From Ga0077527 sp964433345 (GTDB lineage: Bacteria; Pseudomonadota; Gammaproteobacteria; Burkholderiales; SG8-41), in contig CAYSQJ010000005.1 in assembly GCA_964433345.1 (NCBI GenBank), positions 124,001-188,000 of the forward strand: DNA of 64,000 bases, given 5' to 3'. Under the pieces are notes generated by a model. The model saw nothing but the letters and a program-made list of their open reading frames with translations, had not been told where the DNA came from and ran no database searches. The translations under genes and the position numbers were made by a program. Below, in pieces: positions 16,832 through 24,990 of this stretch. Every line of letters starts with the position of its first letter. Positions within the stretch are counted from its first letter, which is position 1.

Positions 16832-17761
16832 TTACTGGTGGCCGTAGAGCTTCTTGCCGGCAAAGGGTACCTTCGCCGTCAGCACGTCGCCCGACAGCGC
16901 TTCGGTGATGAAGATCTGCTTGTGGTCCGGGCCGCCGAAGGCGACGTTGTCGAGATGGTGGTGCTTGTCGTGGTCTTTCGACGAAATCAAGTGGGTGGGC
17001 AGCATGTTGGCATCGAAACGCCAGATGCCCACGCCGAGCTGGCATACCAGCAGGCCGTTCTCGGCGTCCATTTCGATGCCGTCGGGGCCGGCCACGCCGC
17101 CGGAGAGCTGGATGGCGACGCCGGTCTTCGATACCGAGCCGTCGGCCATCAGCGGCAGGCGCCACACCGAGTTCGACCGCGTCATGCCAACATAGACGTG
17201 CTTTTCGGTGGTCGACAGGGTGATGCCGTTGGGGCTGGGGCCGTTCTCGGCGAGCCGGCGCAGTTCGCCATTGGCCTTCAGCCTGAACACGCGGCCGGTC
17301 GGATCGACGATACCGGTCTGGCCCTGGTCGGTGAAGTAGAGGTCGCCGTTCGAGGCGAAATGCAGGTCGTTGAGGCCCTTGAAGCTCTCGCTGTAGGCGG
17401 TGCGCAGCAGGTTCTCCAGCTTGCCGGTCTTGACTTCCAGCGTCAGCAGGCCTTCCTTGTAATCGCAGATGAACAGGCGGCCGTCCTTGTGGAACTTCAT
17501 GCCGTTGGGCCAGCCGTCGTACTGCACCACCAGTTCCCAGTTGCCTTTCGGATCGATGCGGAAAATGCGGCCGAAGGGAATGTCGCAGACGTAGAGATTG
17601 CCTTCGCGGTCAAAGGCCGGCGCTTCGAGGAAACATTCCACTTCCGCATTCTGGCGATTGGGATCCGACCAGCTGCTGCGGCTTTTCTTGCGGAATTTTC
17701 CCGGCATCGAGGTGAAAACTTCGGCGTGGATGTGTTCCAGGGGCTTGAACGGATTGAACAT
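16832..17761 (-). CDS. SMP-30/gluconolactonase-family beta-propeller hydrolase
   Basis: 309 residues making a six-bladed propeller: FLEAPAFDREGNLYVCDIPF, GWPNGMKFHKDGRLFICD, NDLHFASNGDLYFTD, PNGITLSTTEKHVYVG. The metal ligands of the family (Glu near the N-terminus, Asn in the PNG/NDL strands, Asp in GPDGIEMD) appear present. Enzymes of this kind hydrolyse sugar or carboxylic lactones. Its start region carries an AT-rich repeat element 25-55 bases upstream. It is divergent from the dehalogenase-like gene. Confidence 0.87.
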   Translation of the reverse strand: MFNPFKPLEHIHAEVFTSMPGKFRKKSRSSWSDPNRQNAEVECFLEAPAFDREGNLYVCDIPFGRIFRIDPKGNWELVVQYDGWPNGMKFHKDGRLFICDYKEGLLTLEVKTGKLENLLRTAYSESFKGLNDLHFASNGDLYFTDQGQTGIVDPTGRVFRLKANGELRRLAENGPSPNGITLSTTEKHVYVGMTRSNSVWRLPLMADGSVSKTGVAIQLSGGVAGPDGIEMDAENGLLVCQLGVGIWRFDANMLPTHLISSKDHDKHHHLDNVAFGGPDHKQIFITEALSGDVLTAKVPFAGKKLYGHQ

Positions 17762-17788
17762 GACGCGATGATCCTTCCTGTCGTATCG

Positions 17789-17817
17789 TAAGTACTTGAT
17801 TTTATTGATAATTTAAT
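17789..17817 (+). repeat. AT-rich element, copy 2
   Basis: Begins TAAGTACTTGATTTTATTGA and continues TAATTTAAT. The opposite strand contains AATCAAGTACTTA, a perfect IHF-consensus match. It lies just upstream of the SMP-30 gene (minus strand), in the divergent region shared with the dehalogenase-like gene. Confidence 0.6.
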
Positions 17818-17997
17818 AGGGTGCCGCGGCGGGTTGATCACCTGCACCGTGGCTCCCGGCGCAGTCGCAGCACGCGGGGCGATGTTATCACGCGAACCCG
17901 CGGGAACCGGTGGCGCGTCGTCCATATCGCGGCATACGAAGCGTATGCATGGAGTCAGTGCGGTAGCATCGGCGGCTCATCACAGAGGAGCAAGGCC

Positions 17998-18882
17998 GTG
18001 TTCGAAGGTTTCAAGAATGTCCAGATCCAGACCAGCGACCCCGAGGTCAAGATCAACCTGCGTTACGGCGGCAACGGGCCGCCCATCCTGCTGATTCACG
18101 GCAATCCGCTGACCCATGTGCACTGGCATCTGGTGGCGCCGCGGCTGGCACGGGACTTCACCGTGGTGTGCACCGATCTGCGCGGTTATGGCGACAGCGG
18201 CAAGCCGCGTGGTCTGCCCGACCACAGCAACTATTCCTTCCGCCGCATGGGACTCGACCAGGTCGAGGTGATGGCCGAACTCGGCTTCGACCGTTTCTGC
18301 GTCGCCGGCCATGACCGCGGCGCGCGCGCCGCCTTCCGCATGGCTCTCGATCATCCGGAGAAAATCAGCAAATTCGCCAGCTTCGACATCCTGCCGACCC
18401 ATCACATCCTGAGCAACGCGACCTGGCAGTGGGCACTCAATTCCTACCACTGGTTTTTCATGGCGCAGCCCTATGACATCCCGGAGAAGCTGATGGAAGG
18501 CAAGGAGGATTTCTACATCCTCAAGAAGCTGACCAAGATGGGCATCGGCAAGGGCGGATTTTCCGAAGAGACGCTGAAGGAATACGCGCGCTGCTGCACC
18601 CCGGAAAACCTGCATGGCGTCTGCGAGGATTACCGCGCCGGCGTGTCGGTGGACATGGCCATGGACACCGAGGATTTCAATGCCGGACGCAAAATCCGCT
18701 GCCCGACCGCGATCTACTGGGGCGAGCAGAGCCACACCGAAAAATTCTTCGATCCGCGCAAGGCCTGGCCGCAGTATGCGGCGGACATCCGGCGCATCAG
18801 GCCCTTGCCCTGCGGTCACTATCCGGCAGAGCAGGTGCCGGACCTGGTGTACGAGGAACTCAGCTCGTTTTTCCGCGATTGA
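17998..18882 (+). CDS. Haloacetate (fluoroacetate) dehalogenase-like alpha/beta hydrolase
   Basis: 294 residues from GTG 17998, preceded by GAGGAG at 17985-17990. Compared from memory with Rhodopseudomonas fluoroacetate dehalogenase (FAcD), every active-site position seems kept. These are nucleophile Asp106, carboxylate-binding Arg107 and Arg110 (GHDRGAR), acid Asp130 (FDILPT), the halide pocket His151/Trp152 (SYHWFF) and Tyr212 (EDYRAG), and base His274 (CGHYPAEQ). The reaction would be hydrolytic dehalogenation of a haloacetate to glycolate. An MFS carrier follows directly and may import the substrate or export the product. Confidence 0.85.
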   Translation: MFEGFKNVQIQTSDPEVKINLRYGGNGPPILLIHGNPLTHVHWHLVAPRLARDFTVVCTDLRGYGDSGKPRGLPDHSNYSFRRMGLDQVEVMAELGFDRFCVAGHDRGARAAFRMALDHPEKISKFASFDILPTHHILSNATWQWALNSYHWFFMAQPYDIPEKLMEGKEDFYILKKLTKMGIGKGGFSEETLKEYARCCTPENLHGVCEDYRAGVSVDMAMDTEDFNAGRKIRCPTAIYWGEQSHTEKFFDPRKAWPQYAADIRRIRPLPCGHYPAEQVPDLVYEELSSFFRD

Positions 18883-18934
18883 TGCCCGCGCACGTACCCG
18901 GTAACACTGCAACCCGCAAGGGTTCTGACGCCTC

Positions 18935-20164
18935 ATGAGCATCCCTGTCGCCGAAGACAATCAGCGCTATCCGTACTGGCGCCGCAACCGCTACGTAATT
19001 GCGTTTGCCAATTTTGTCTGCGGCATGGGTTTCAACCTGGTCTGGCCCTTTGTGCCGCTGATGGTGCGCGGCCTCGGGGTGCGCGAGAACCTCGAGACCT
19101 GGGTTGGCTACATGCTGCTGGTGTTCTACCTGGTCAGCTTCGCGGTGAGCCCGGTCTGGGGCGGCATAGCCGACCACTATGGCCGCAAGCTGATGGTGCT
19201 GCGCGCGATGATCGGCATCGGCGTTGCAATGCTGCTGATGCCGCTGGCCGAGACGCCGCTGGCATTCGCGGCGCTGCTGATGCTGATCGCCGTGTTCAAC
19301 GGCTTCACGCCGGCCGGTGTATCGCTGCTGGTGGCCAACACGCCGCCGCAGCGGATCGGCAGCGCGGTGGCACTGGCGCAGACCGGCGGGCTGGTCGGGC
19401 AGGCGCTGGGTCCGGCCTTCGGTGCTGCGCTGATTGCGCTGTTCGAGCCGCAGCACCGGCTGTTCTGGATCAGCGCTGCGCTGATGCTCGGCGGCGGGGC
19501 ACTGGTCGCGGTACTGGTCGGCGAGGTCAAGCAGTTGGCGGCGGGGCCCTGGCGGGTGCGCTGGATCGGCGGCCTGCGCGACATGCTTGCAGTGCCGCGC
19601 CTCGGACTGCTCTACCTGCTCAATTTCCTGTTCATGATCATGTGGTACGGCGGCGTGACGGTGGTGACCGTGTTCGTGATGCAGATCCTCGCGGCGCAGG
19701 GTGCCGATGCCGCGGAGGAGGCTTTCTGGGTTGGCGCGGCGGCGATGGCGATGGCCGTGGGCACCGTGATCGCACTGCCGTTCTGGGGGCGTGCGCTCGA
19801 CCGCATCGGACCCGGGCGGGTGCTGGTATACGCCACCATTGCCACGGTAGTCACCCACCTGCCGCTGCTGGTGATCGAGACGCCGCTGCAGGTGGCCATT
19901 GCGCGGGCGGCATTCGGGCTGGGTGCGGCGGCAATGCCGACGGCGATCGTGCAGCTGATCCGCATGCATGCGCCGCCGGGAACCGACGCGAGGGCCATTT
20001 CCTATTCGACGGCATTCCAGTTCTTCGCGATGGGCATCGCGCCCTTCGCCGCCGGTCTGATCGGCCCGGTGCTGGGACTGCGGGTTTATTTCGCGCTGAC
20101 GATTGCCGCCATGGCGGCCGGACTGTGGCTGTGGCTGCGTGCGACGGCGCGCGATCGCGGCTGA
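18935..20164 (+). CDS. Major facilitator superfamily transporter
   Basis: 409 residues with about twelve hydrophobic helices in two halves. The MFS loop 2-3 signature appears as GGIADHYGRKLMVL and a degenerate counterpart in the second half as PFWGRALDRIGPGRV. The proton:drug antiporter-like ancestry cannot be resolved by eye. It starts about 50 bases after the dehalogenase-like gene on the same strand, so the two are likely co-transcribed. Transport of a halogenated or carboxylic acid is possible but unproven. Confidence 0.88.
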   Translation: MSIPVAEDNQRYPYWRRNRYVIAFANFVCGMGFNLVWPFVPLMVRGLGVRENLETWVGYMLLVFYLVSFAVSPVWGGIADHYGRKLMVLRAMIGIGVAMLLMPLAETPLAFAALLMLIAVFNGFTPAGVSLLVANTPPQRIGSAVALAQTGGLVGQALGPAFGAALIALFEPQHRLFWISAALMLGGGALVAVLVGEVKQLAAGPWRVRWIGGLRDMLAVPRLGLLYLLNFLFMIMWYGGVTVVTVFVMQILAAQGADAAEEAFWVGAAAMAMAVGTVIALPFWGRALDRIGPGRVLVYATIATVVTHLPLLVIETPLQVAIARAAFGLGAAAMPTAIVQLIRMHAPPGTDARAISYSTAFQFFAMGIAPFAAGLIGPVLGLRVYFALTIAAMAAGLWLWLRATARDRG

Positions 20165-20174
20165 GTGCTGGCGC

Positions 20175-21164
20175 TCAGCTGCGCTTAAGGTTCGCCGAGC
20201 GGATCACCTTTTCCCATTTCGCAGTTTCCGACCGGATATAGGCGGTGAATTCCTCCGGGGTCGAGGTATCCGGGTCGATGCCGCGGGAGAGCAGCGCATC
20301 GCGGACCTCGGTTGCCTTCAGCGCAGCGTGCAATTCGTCCTGCAGGCGCTTGATGACGGCAGGAGGCGTGCCCGCGGGCGCGACCATGCCGTACCAGTTG
20401 CTGGCTTCATAGCCTTTCAAGCCCGGGGTTTCGGCGACGGTCGGCACGCCGGGGAGCGCGGAGGAGCGTTTGGCGCCGGTCACCGCAAGCGCGACCGCGC
20501 GCCCGGCCTTTACCGGGGGTACTCCGGTGGAAATCACCGCAACGAATACCGGCAGATGCCCGCCGAGCAGGTCGGCGAGGGCGGGGCCGCCGCCCTTGTA
20601 GGGCACATGCGTCATGTCCACCTTCGCCATTGCCTTGAACAGTTCTCCGGCCAGATGCCCGGGGCTGCCGAGCCCGGAGGAGGCGTAGTTGAGGCCGCCG
20701 GGTTTCTGCCGTGCGAGCGTGATCAGTTCGGGAATGGTCCTGGCGGCCAGCGAGGGATGAACCAGGAACATGTTCTGCAGCTGCACCGCCACCGAGATGG
20801 TCGCGAAATCCTTCAGCGGATCGTAGGACACCCGCGTGATCGAGGGGCTGATCACCAGCGCGCCGAGAGTGGCGAGGTGCAGGTTGTAGCCGTCGGGCGT
20901 GGATCTGGCGGCAATTTCGGCGCCGATGGTGCCGTTGGCACCCGCGCGGTTGTCGACGATCACCTGCTGTTTCAGGGATTCGCCGAGCCTGGGCGCAATT
21001 ATGCGCGCAACGAGGTCGGTGGCGCCGCCCGGCGGAAAGCCGACGATGATGCGCAGGGGGCGCGTCGGAAAATCGGCCGCGCCCGCAGCGGGCAGCCCGG
21101 CAAGTGCGGCGAGCATGATGCCGGCGGCTGCCAGTGGCGTTCGGATTGCGGGCTGCTGGGTCAT
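20175..21164 (-). CDS. Bug-family (TctC-like) periplasmic solute receptor 1
   Basis: 329 residues from ATG 21164, with a signal peptide cut after about residue 29 (AGLPAAGAADFP). Receptor hallmarks are RIIVGFPPGGATDLVARII, VDNRAGANGTIGAEI, the ligand loop YASSGLGSPGHLAGEL and THVPYKGGGPALADL. Bug proteins bind carboxylates or small aromatics for tripartite tricarboxylate transporters, but no membrane tctAB genes lie nearby. It is divergent from the phthalate-decarboxylase-like gene at 21293 and close to tcuAB, so a tricarboxylate ligand is plausible. Confidence 0.9.
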   Translation of the reverse strand: MTQQPAIRTPLAAAGIMLAALAGLPAAGAADFPTRPLRIIVGFPPGGATDLVARIIAPRLGESLKQQVIVDNRAGANGTIGAEIAARSTPDGYNLHLATLGALVISPSITRVSYDPLKDFATISVAVQLQNMFLVHPSLAARTIPELITLARQKPGGLNYASSGLGSPGHLAGELFKAMAKVDMTHVPYKGGGPALADLLGGHLPVFVAVISTGVPPVKAGRAVALAVTGAKRSSALPGVPTVAETPGLKGYEASNWYGMVAPAGTPPAVIKRLQDELHAALKATEVRDALLSRGIDPDTSTPEEFTAYIRSETAKWEKVIRSANLKRS

Positions 21165-21292
21165 GCGGCGTCCTCCGGTGGTATCTTTCAGGGCCGCTCG
21201 AATTGGCGGCTCGCCTCGATTATACGAGCGCCCGGCGCGGACTGCATGGTGCCGCGGCGGTTGACGCAATGCTTCGAAAAAAGGATTGATGG

Positions 21293-22162
21293 ATGAGTGA
21301 CGCGCAGCCCCTGAAGCTGAAAGCCATGTTCGGCGACTATCCCAACACCGCGGCGCTGAAATCCGGCGCAGTGACCTCGCCCCGGCTGCAGTTCGATTTT
21401 GCCGGGGTCAAGCTCGCGCAGACCGCGTTCAAGGCGGTGGTGCGCGGCGAGTTTGACGTGGCGGAACTGGCGATCGTGACCTACCTGCAGGCGCTGGCCC
21501 ACGGCAAGCCGCTGACGCTGCTGCCGACCGTGGTGATGGCGGGGCCGCCGCATCCCTGCCTGGCCTGCAACACCGCGCGCGGCAGGCTGGGGCCGGGAGA
21601 CCTCGCCGGCAAGCGCATCGGCATCCGCGCGCATTCGGTGACCACGGTGACCTGGGTGCGCGGCATCCTCGCCAACGACTACGGCGTGGATCTCGACAGC
21701 ATTCAGTGGGTCGCCTTCGAGGATCCCCACGTGCCTGAATGCGTCGAGCCGTCGAATGTCAGCCGCGCGCCGGCAGGCAAGACGCTGGTCGGCATGCTGC
21801 GTGCCGGCGAACTCGACGCCGGCGTGGTGTCGATGTCCGACCAGAAGGATGGCGTGCTGGCGCCGGTGATTCCCGATCCCGCGGCGGCGCTGGCGCGCTG
21901 GCGCGAGCGTTACGGCGTGCGCCCGCTGAACCACGTGGTGGTGCTGCATCGCGACCTCGCAAGGGCGCAGCCCTGGGTGGCCGATGAAGTGCTGCGCATG
22001 CTGCAGCAAAGCGCGGCGCAGGCACCCGAAATGCCGGGCGCGGACTGCATACAGTCGGGCATCGAGGCGCTGCGGCCAACTCTTGACCTGATCATCCACT
22101 ATGCGTTCCAGCAAGGCCTGATTCCGCGGCGCTTTGCCGTGGACGAGTTGTTCAACATGTGA
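21293..22162 (+). CDS. 4,5-dihydroxyphthalate decarboxylase-like protein (NMT1/SBP fold, no signal peptide)
   Basis: 289 residues with a periplasmic-binding-protein type fold but starting directly with the mature-like MSDAQPLKLKAMFGDYPNT, so probably cytosolic. Segments shared with Pht5-type 4,5-dihydroxyphthalate decarboxylases are FDVAELAIVTYLQAL, GKRIGIRAHSVTTVTWVRGI and ANDYGVDL. A second protein of this kind is at 27241-28224. Databases often call such sequences ABC-transporter substrate-binding proteins, but the lack of an export signal favours an enzyme. It precedes tcuA by about 80 bases on the same strand, though a TATAAT lies between them. Confidence 0.75.
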   Translation: MSDAQPLKLKAMFGDYPNTAALKSGAVTSPRLQFDFAGVKLAQTAFKAVVRGEFDVAELAIVTYLQALAHGKPLTLLPTVVMAGPPHPCLACNTARGRLGPGDLAGKRIGIRAHSVTTVTWVRGILANDYGVDLDSIQWVAFEDPHVPECVEPSNVSRAPAGKTLVGMLRAGELDAGVVSMSDQKDGVLAPVIPDPAAALARWRERYGVRPLNHVVVLHRDLARAQPWVADEVLRMLQQSAAQAPEMPGADCIQSGIEALRPTLDLIIHYAFQQGLIPRRFAVDELFNM

Positions 22163-22245
22163 GCTTTCCTGCGTCCGGGGGATGAGGCGCTGCGCCTGCG
22201 CGGTTATAATTCGCGCACCTTTTTTGAGAGCCGAAAGCCCCATTC

Positions 22246-23643
22246 ATGCTGGATACTTCCAAAACCTGGGATCTGCTCGTCGTCGGCGGCGGCAACGCCG
22301 CGCTGTGCGCGGCGCTGATGGCGCGCGAGGCCGGATGCAGCGTCATCCTGCTCGAAGGCGCGCCGAAACCCTTTCGCGGCGGCAACAGCCGTCACACCCG
22401 CAACCTGCGCTGCATGCACGAAGAGCCGCAGGACATCCTTACCGGCGCTTATCCGGAAGAGGAATACTGGCAGGACCTGCTGAAAGTCACCGGCGGACTG
22501 ACCAACGAGAAGCTGGCGCGCATCGTGCTGCACCACACCTCGTCGTGCCGGCCGTGGATGATGAAGCATGGCGTGCGTTTCCAGCCGCCGCTGGGCGGCA
22601 CGCTGCACCTGTCGCGCACCAATGCCTTTTTCCTCGGTGGCGGCAAGGCGCTGATGAACGCCTATTACCACTCGGCGGAGCAGCTCGGCATCTCGATTCA
22701 TTACGAGGCACAGGTCACCGACCTCGAAATCGACGGCGACCAGTTCAAGTCGGCCACTTTTACCCACGGCGGCGCGACACACCAGGTGCGCGCGAAAGCC
22801 GTGGTCATCGCCTGTGGCGGTTTCCAGGCCAATCTGGACTGGCTGGAAGAGGCCTGGGGGCCGGCCGCGAAAAACTTCCTCGTACGCGGCACACCGTACA
22901 ACCGCGGCGATATCCTGAAGCTGCTGCTGGCCAAGGGCGCGAAACAGATCAGCGATCCGCTGCAGGGCCATTGCGTGGCGATCGACGCGCGCTCGCCGAA
23001 ATACGACGGCGGCATCATCACCCGTGTCGATGCGGTGTCGCTGGGCATCGTGGTCAACAAGAATGCCGAGCGTTTCTACGACGAGGGCGAGGACTTCTGG
23101 CCCAAGCGCTACGCGATCTGGGGCAGGCTGGTGGCGGGGCAGCCCGACCAGATCGGCTACTCGATCGTCGATGCCAAGGTCATGGGCAAGTTCATGCCGC
23201 CGGTGTATCCGCCGATCCGTGCCAGTTCCCTGCGCGAGCTGGCGGCCAAGCTCGAGCTGAATCCGGATGCGCTGGAGAAAACCGTGCGTGAATTCAACGC
23301 CGCGGTGCGCACCGGCACCTTCGACCACACGATCCAGGACGACTGCGTGACCGAGGGCATCACGCCGCCGAAGACACACTGGGCGCAGAAGATAGACACC
23401 GCGCCGTACTTCGGCTACCCGCTGCGGCCCGGCATCACCTTCACCTATCTCGGGGTCACCGTCGACGACAAGTCGCGGATGATCATGCAGGACGACAAGC
23501 CCTGCAAAAACATATTCGCAGCCGGAGAAATCATGGCAGGAAACGTATTGGGCAAGGGGTACCTGGCGGGCATCGGCATGTCCATCGGCACCACGTTCGG
23601 ACGCATCGCGGGCGAGGAGGCGGCAAAACATGTACGCGGCTGA
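22246..23643 (+). CDS. tcuA: FAD-dependent tricarballylate dehydrogenase
   Basis: 465 residues of the fumarate-reductase/succinate-dehydrogenase flavoprotein class. The FAD motif LLVVGGGNAALCAALMA is followed by the TcuA-like GGNSRHTRNLRCMHE, the substrate-domain AVVIACGGFQANLDWL, and the C-terminal NIFAAGEIMAGNVLGKGYLA. TcuA oxidises tricarballylate to cis-aconitate, and electrons leave through TcuB. The start overlaps no other gene, and a TATAAT at 22205-22210 is a likely -10. Its last 14 bases overlap tcuB, so the two are co-translated. Confidence 0.92.
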   Translation: MLDTSKTWDLLVVGGGNAALCAALMAREAGCSVILLEGAPKPFRGGNSRHTRNLRCMHEEPQDILTGAYPEEEYWQDLLKVTGGLTNEKLARIVLHHTSSCRPWMMKHGVRFQPPLGGTLHLSRTNAFFLGGGKALMNAYYHSAEQLGISIHYEAQVTDLEIDGDQFKSATFTHGGATHQVRAKAVVIACGGFQANLDWLEEAWGPAAKNFLVRGTPYNRGDILKLLLAKGAKQISDPLQGHCVAIDARSPKYDGGIITRVDAVSLGIVVNKNAERFYDEGEDFWPKRYAIWGRLVAGQPDQIGYSIVDAKVMGKFMPPVYPPIRASSLRELAAKLELNPDALEKTVREFNAAVRTGTFDHTIQDDCVTEGITPPKTHWAQKIDTAPYFGYPLRPGITFTYLGVTVDDKSRMIMQDDKPCKNIFAAGEIMAGNVLGKGYLAGIGMSIGTTFGRIAGEEAAKHVRG

Positions 23644-24772
23644 TGAAAAACCGATGTCCCTCGATGCGCTGATCGAGGATGCGCAGCGGGTGCTGCGCGT
23701 CTGCAACGCCTGCCGCTATTGCGAAGGCTTTTGCGCGATGTTCCCGGCGATGGCACGCCGTCTCGAGTTCACCGAGAACGACATCCATTACCTCGGCAAC
23801 CTCTGCCACAACTGCGGCTCCTGCCTCTACGCCTGCCAGTTCTCGCCGCCGCACGAATTCCAGGTCAACGTGCCGCGGCTGATGGCGCGCGTGCGCGGCG
23901 AGACCTATCGCCGCTATGCCTGGCCCGGATTCCTCGGCAAGTTGTACGAGAACAATGGCGTTGCAGTCAGCCTGATTTCAGCCTTCAGCATCGCGTTGCT
24001 GTTCTGGATTGCCGGCGCGCTGGGCAACCCGGAGCGTTTTTTCGCTGCGCACAGCGTCGCGGAGGGTTCCTTTTATGCGCTGATGCCGCACAACCTGATG
24101 GCCGGCATGTTCGGCGCTGTGTTCCTGTTCGCGATGGTGGCGCTGTTCATGGGGTTCATCCGCTTCTGGCCGTACATGGGCGAGGAACTGGCGGATTTCT
24201 TCAGGAAGCCGCTGGCAGAGGGCATGCATGACGCCTTCACGCTGAAGAACCTAGGCGGCGGCGGGGAGGGCTGCACCTATCCCACCGAGCAGAAGTCCTT
24301 TGCGCGCCGGATATTCCACCACATTACCTTCTACGGTTTCCTGCTGTGCCTTGCGGCGACCAGCGTGGCGACGGTCTACCACTACATGCTCGACTATCCC
24401 GCGCCGTATCCGTACATCAGCCTGCCGAAGGTCCTGGGCACCCTCGGTGGCATCGGCCTGCTGATCGGTCCGGCGGGCCTGCTGTGGATCAAGGCAAAGC
24501 GCGATCCGGAACTGGCCTATCGCGCGCAGGACGGCATGGACGCGGGCCTGCTGGTGTTGCTGTTCATGATCAGCCTCACCGGCCTCGGCCTGATGATCTG
24601 GCGCGAAACCGGCGCCATGGGCACCTGGCTTGCGGTGCACCTCGGCTTCGTGCTGGCGCTGTTCCTGACCATGCCCTATGGCAAGTTCGTGCACGGCATG
24701 TATCGCCTGATGGCGCTGGTGCGCTACCACCTCGAACGGCGGCGCCCGGTACCGGGTGTGGCGCCGGAGTAA
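23630..24772 (+). CDS. tcuB: Tricarballylate utilisation 4Fe-4S/membrane electron-transfer protein
   Basis: 380 residues. Two cysteine clusters near the N-terminus (CNACRYCEGFCAMFP and CHNCGSCLYACQFSPPHE) hold iron-sulfur centres. About six membrane helices with several His follow (HHITFYGFLLCLAATSVATV, HLGFVLALFLTMPYGKFVHG). TcuB re-oxidises reduced TcuA by passing electrons to the membrane quinone pool. It overlaps tcuA by 14 bases. The usual carrier gene tcuC and regulator tcuR are absent here. An AT-rich repeat element starts at its stop codon. Confidence 0.92.
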   Translation: MYAADEKPMSLDALIEDAQRVLRVCNACRYCEGFCAMFPAMARRLEFTENDIHYLGNLCHNCGSCLYACQFSPPHEFQVNVPRLMARVRGETYRRYAWPGFLGKLYENNGVAVSLISAFSIALLFWIAGALGNPERFFAAHSVAEGSFYALMPHNLMAGMFGAVFLFAMVALFMGFIRFWPYMGEELADFFRKPLAEGMHDAFTLKNLGGGGEGCTYPTEQKSFARRIFHHITFYGFLLCLAATSVATVYHYMLDYPAPYPYISLPKVLGTLGGIGLLIGPAGLLWIKAKRDPELAYRAQDGMDAGLLVLLFMISLTGLGLMIWRETGAMGTWLAVHLGFVLALFLTMPYGKFVHGMYRLMALVRYHLERRRPVPGVAPE

Positions 24773-24796
24773 AAATCGTTTAAAAACAAATAGTTA
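24771..24796 (-). repeat. AT-rich element, copy 3
   Basis: On the minus strand it reads TAACTATTTGTTTTTAAACG, then ATTTTT. It overlaps the tcuB stop codon. This is the most diverged copy: the IHF-type half is AACAAATAGTTA, with one mismatch to the consensus. Confidence 0.5.
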
Positions 24797-24807
24797 CAAC
24801 AATACCT

Positions 24808-24831
24808 CGAGGGCCGCTTGTGCGGCCCTCG
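24808..24831. terminator. GC-rich hairpin after tcuB
   Basis: CGAGGGCCGC / GCGGCCCTCG forms a perfect 10-bp stem with a four-base loop, about 35 bases after the tcuB stop. There is no clear T tract, so it is a possible terminator or an mRNA 3'-end stabiliser. Confidence 0.45.
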
Positions 24832-24990
24832 GCATTTCCGGGATTCGGCACACCGGCGAGCCGCGGGCATTGCGCTGGATGCGGGACCGCTGAATACTGT
24901 AAACAAGCAATCGAATTTCTCATGTCACGGCTCCGGCGATGGCGATTCAGCGCGGAGTTCATGCAGGCAGCATCAACACAAGGCAGGCGA

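Noticed and set aside
22204..23706. 500-codon minus-strand frame
   Set aside because: It is opposite tcuA/tcuB, which show FAD and 4Fe-4S motifs. The antisense translation has no recognisable domain.
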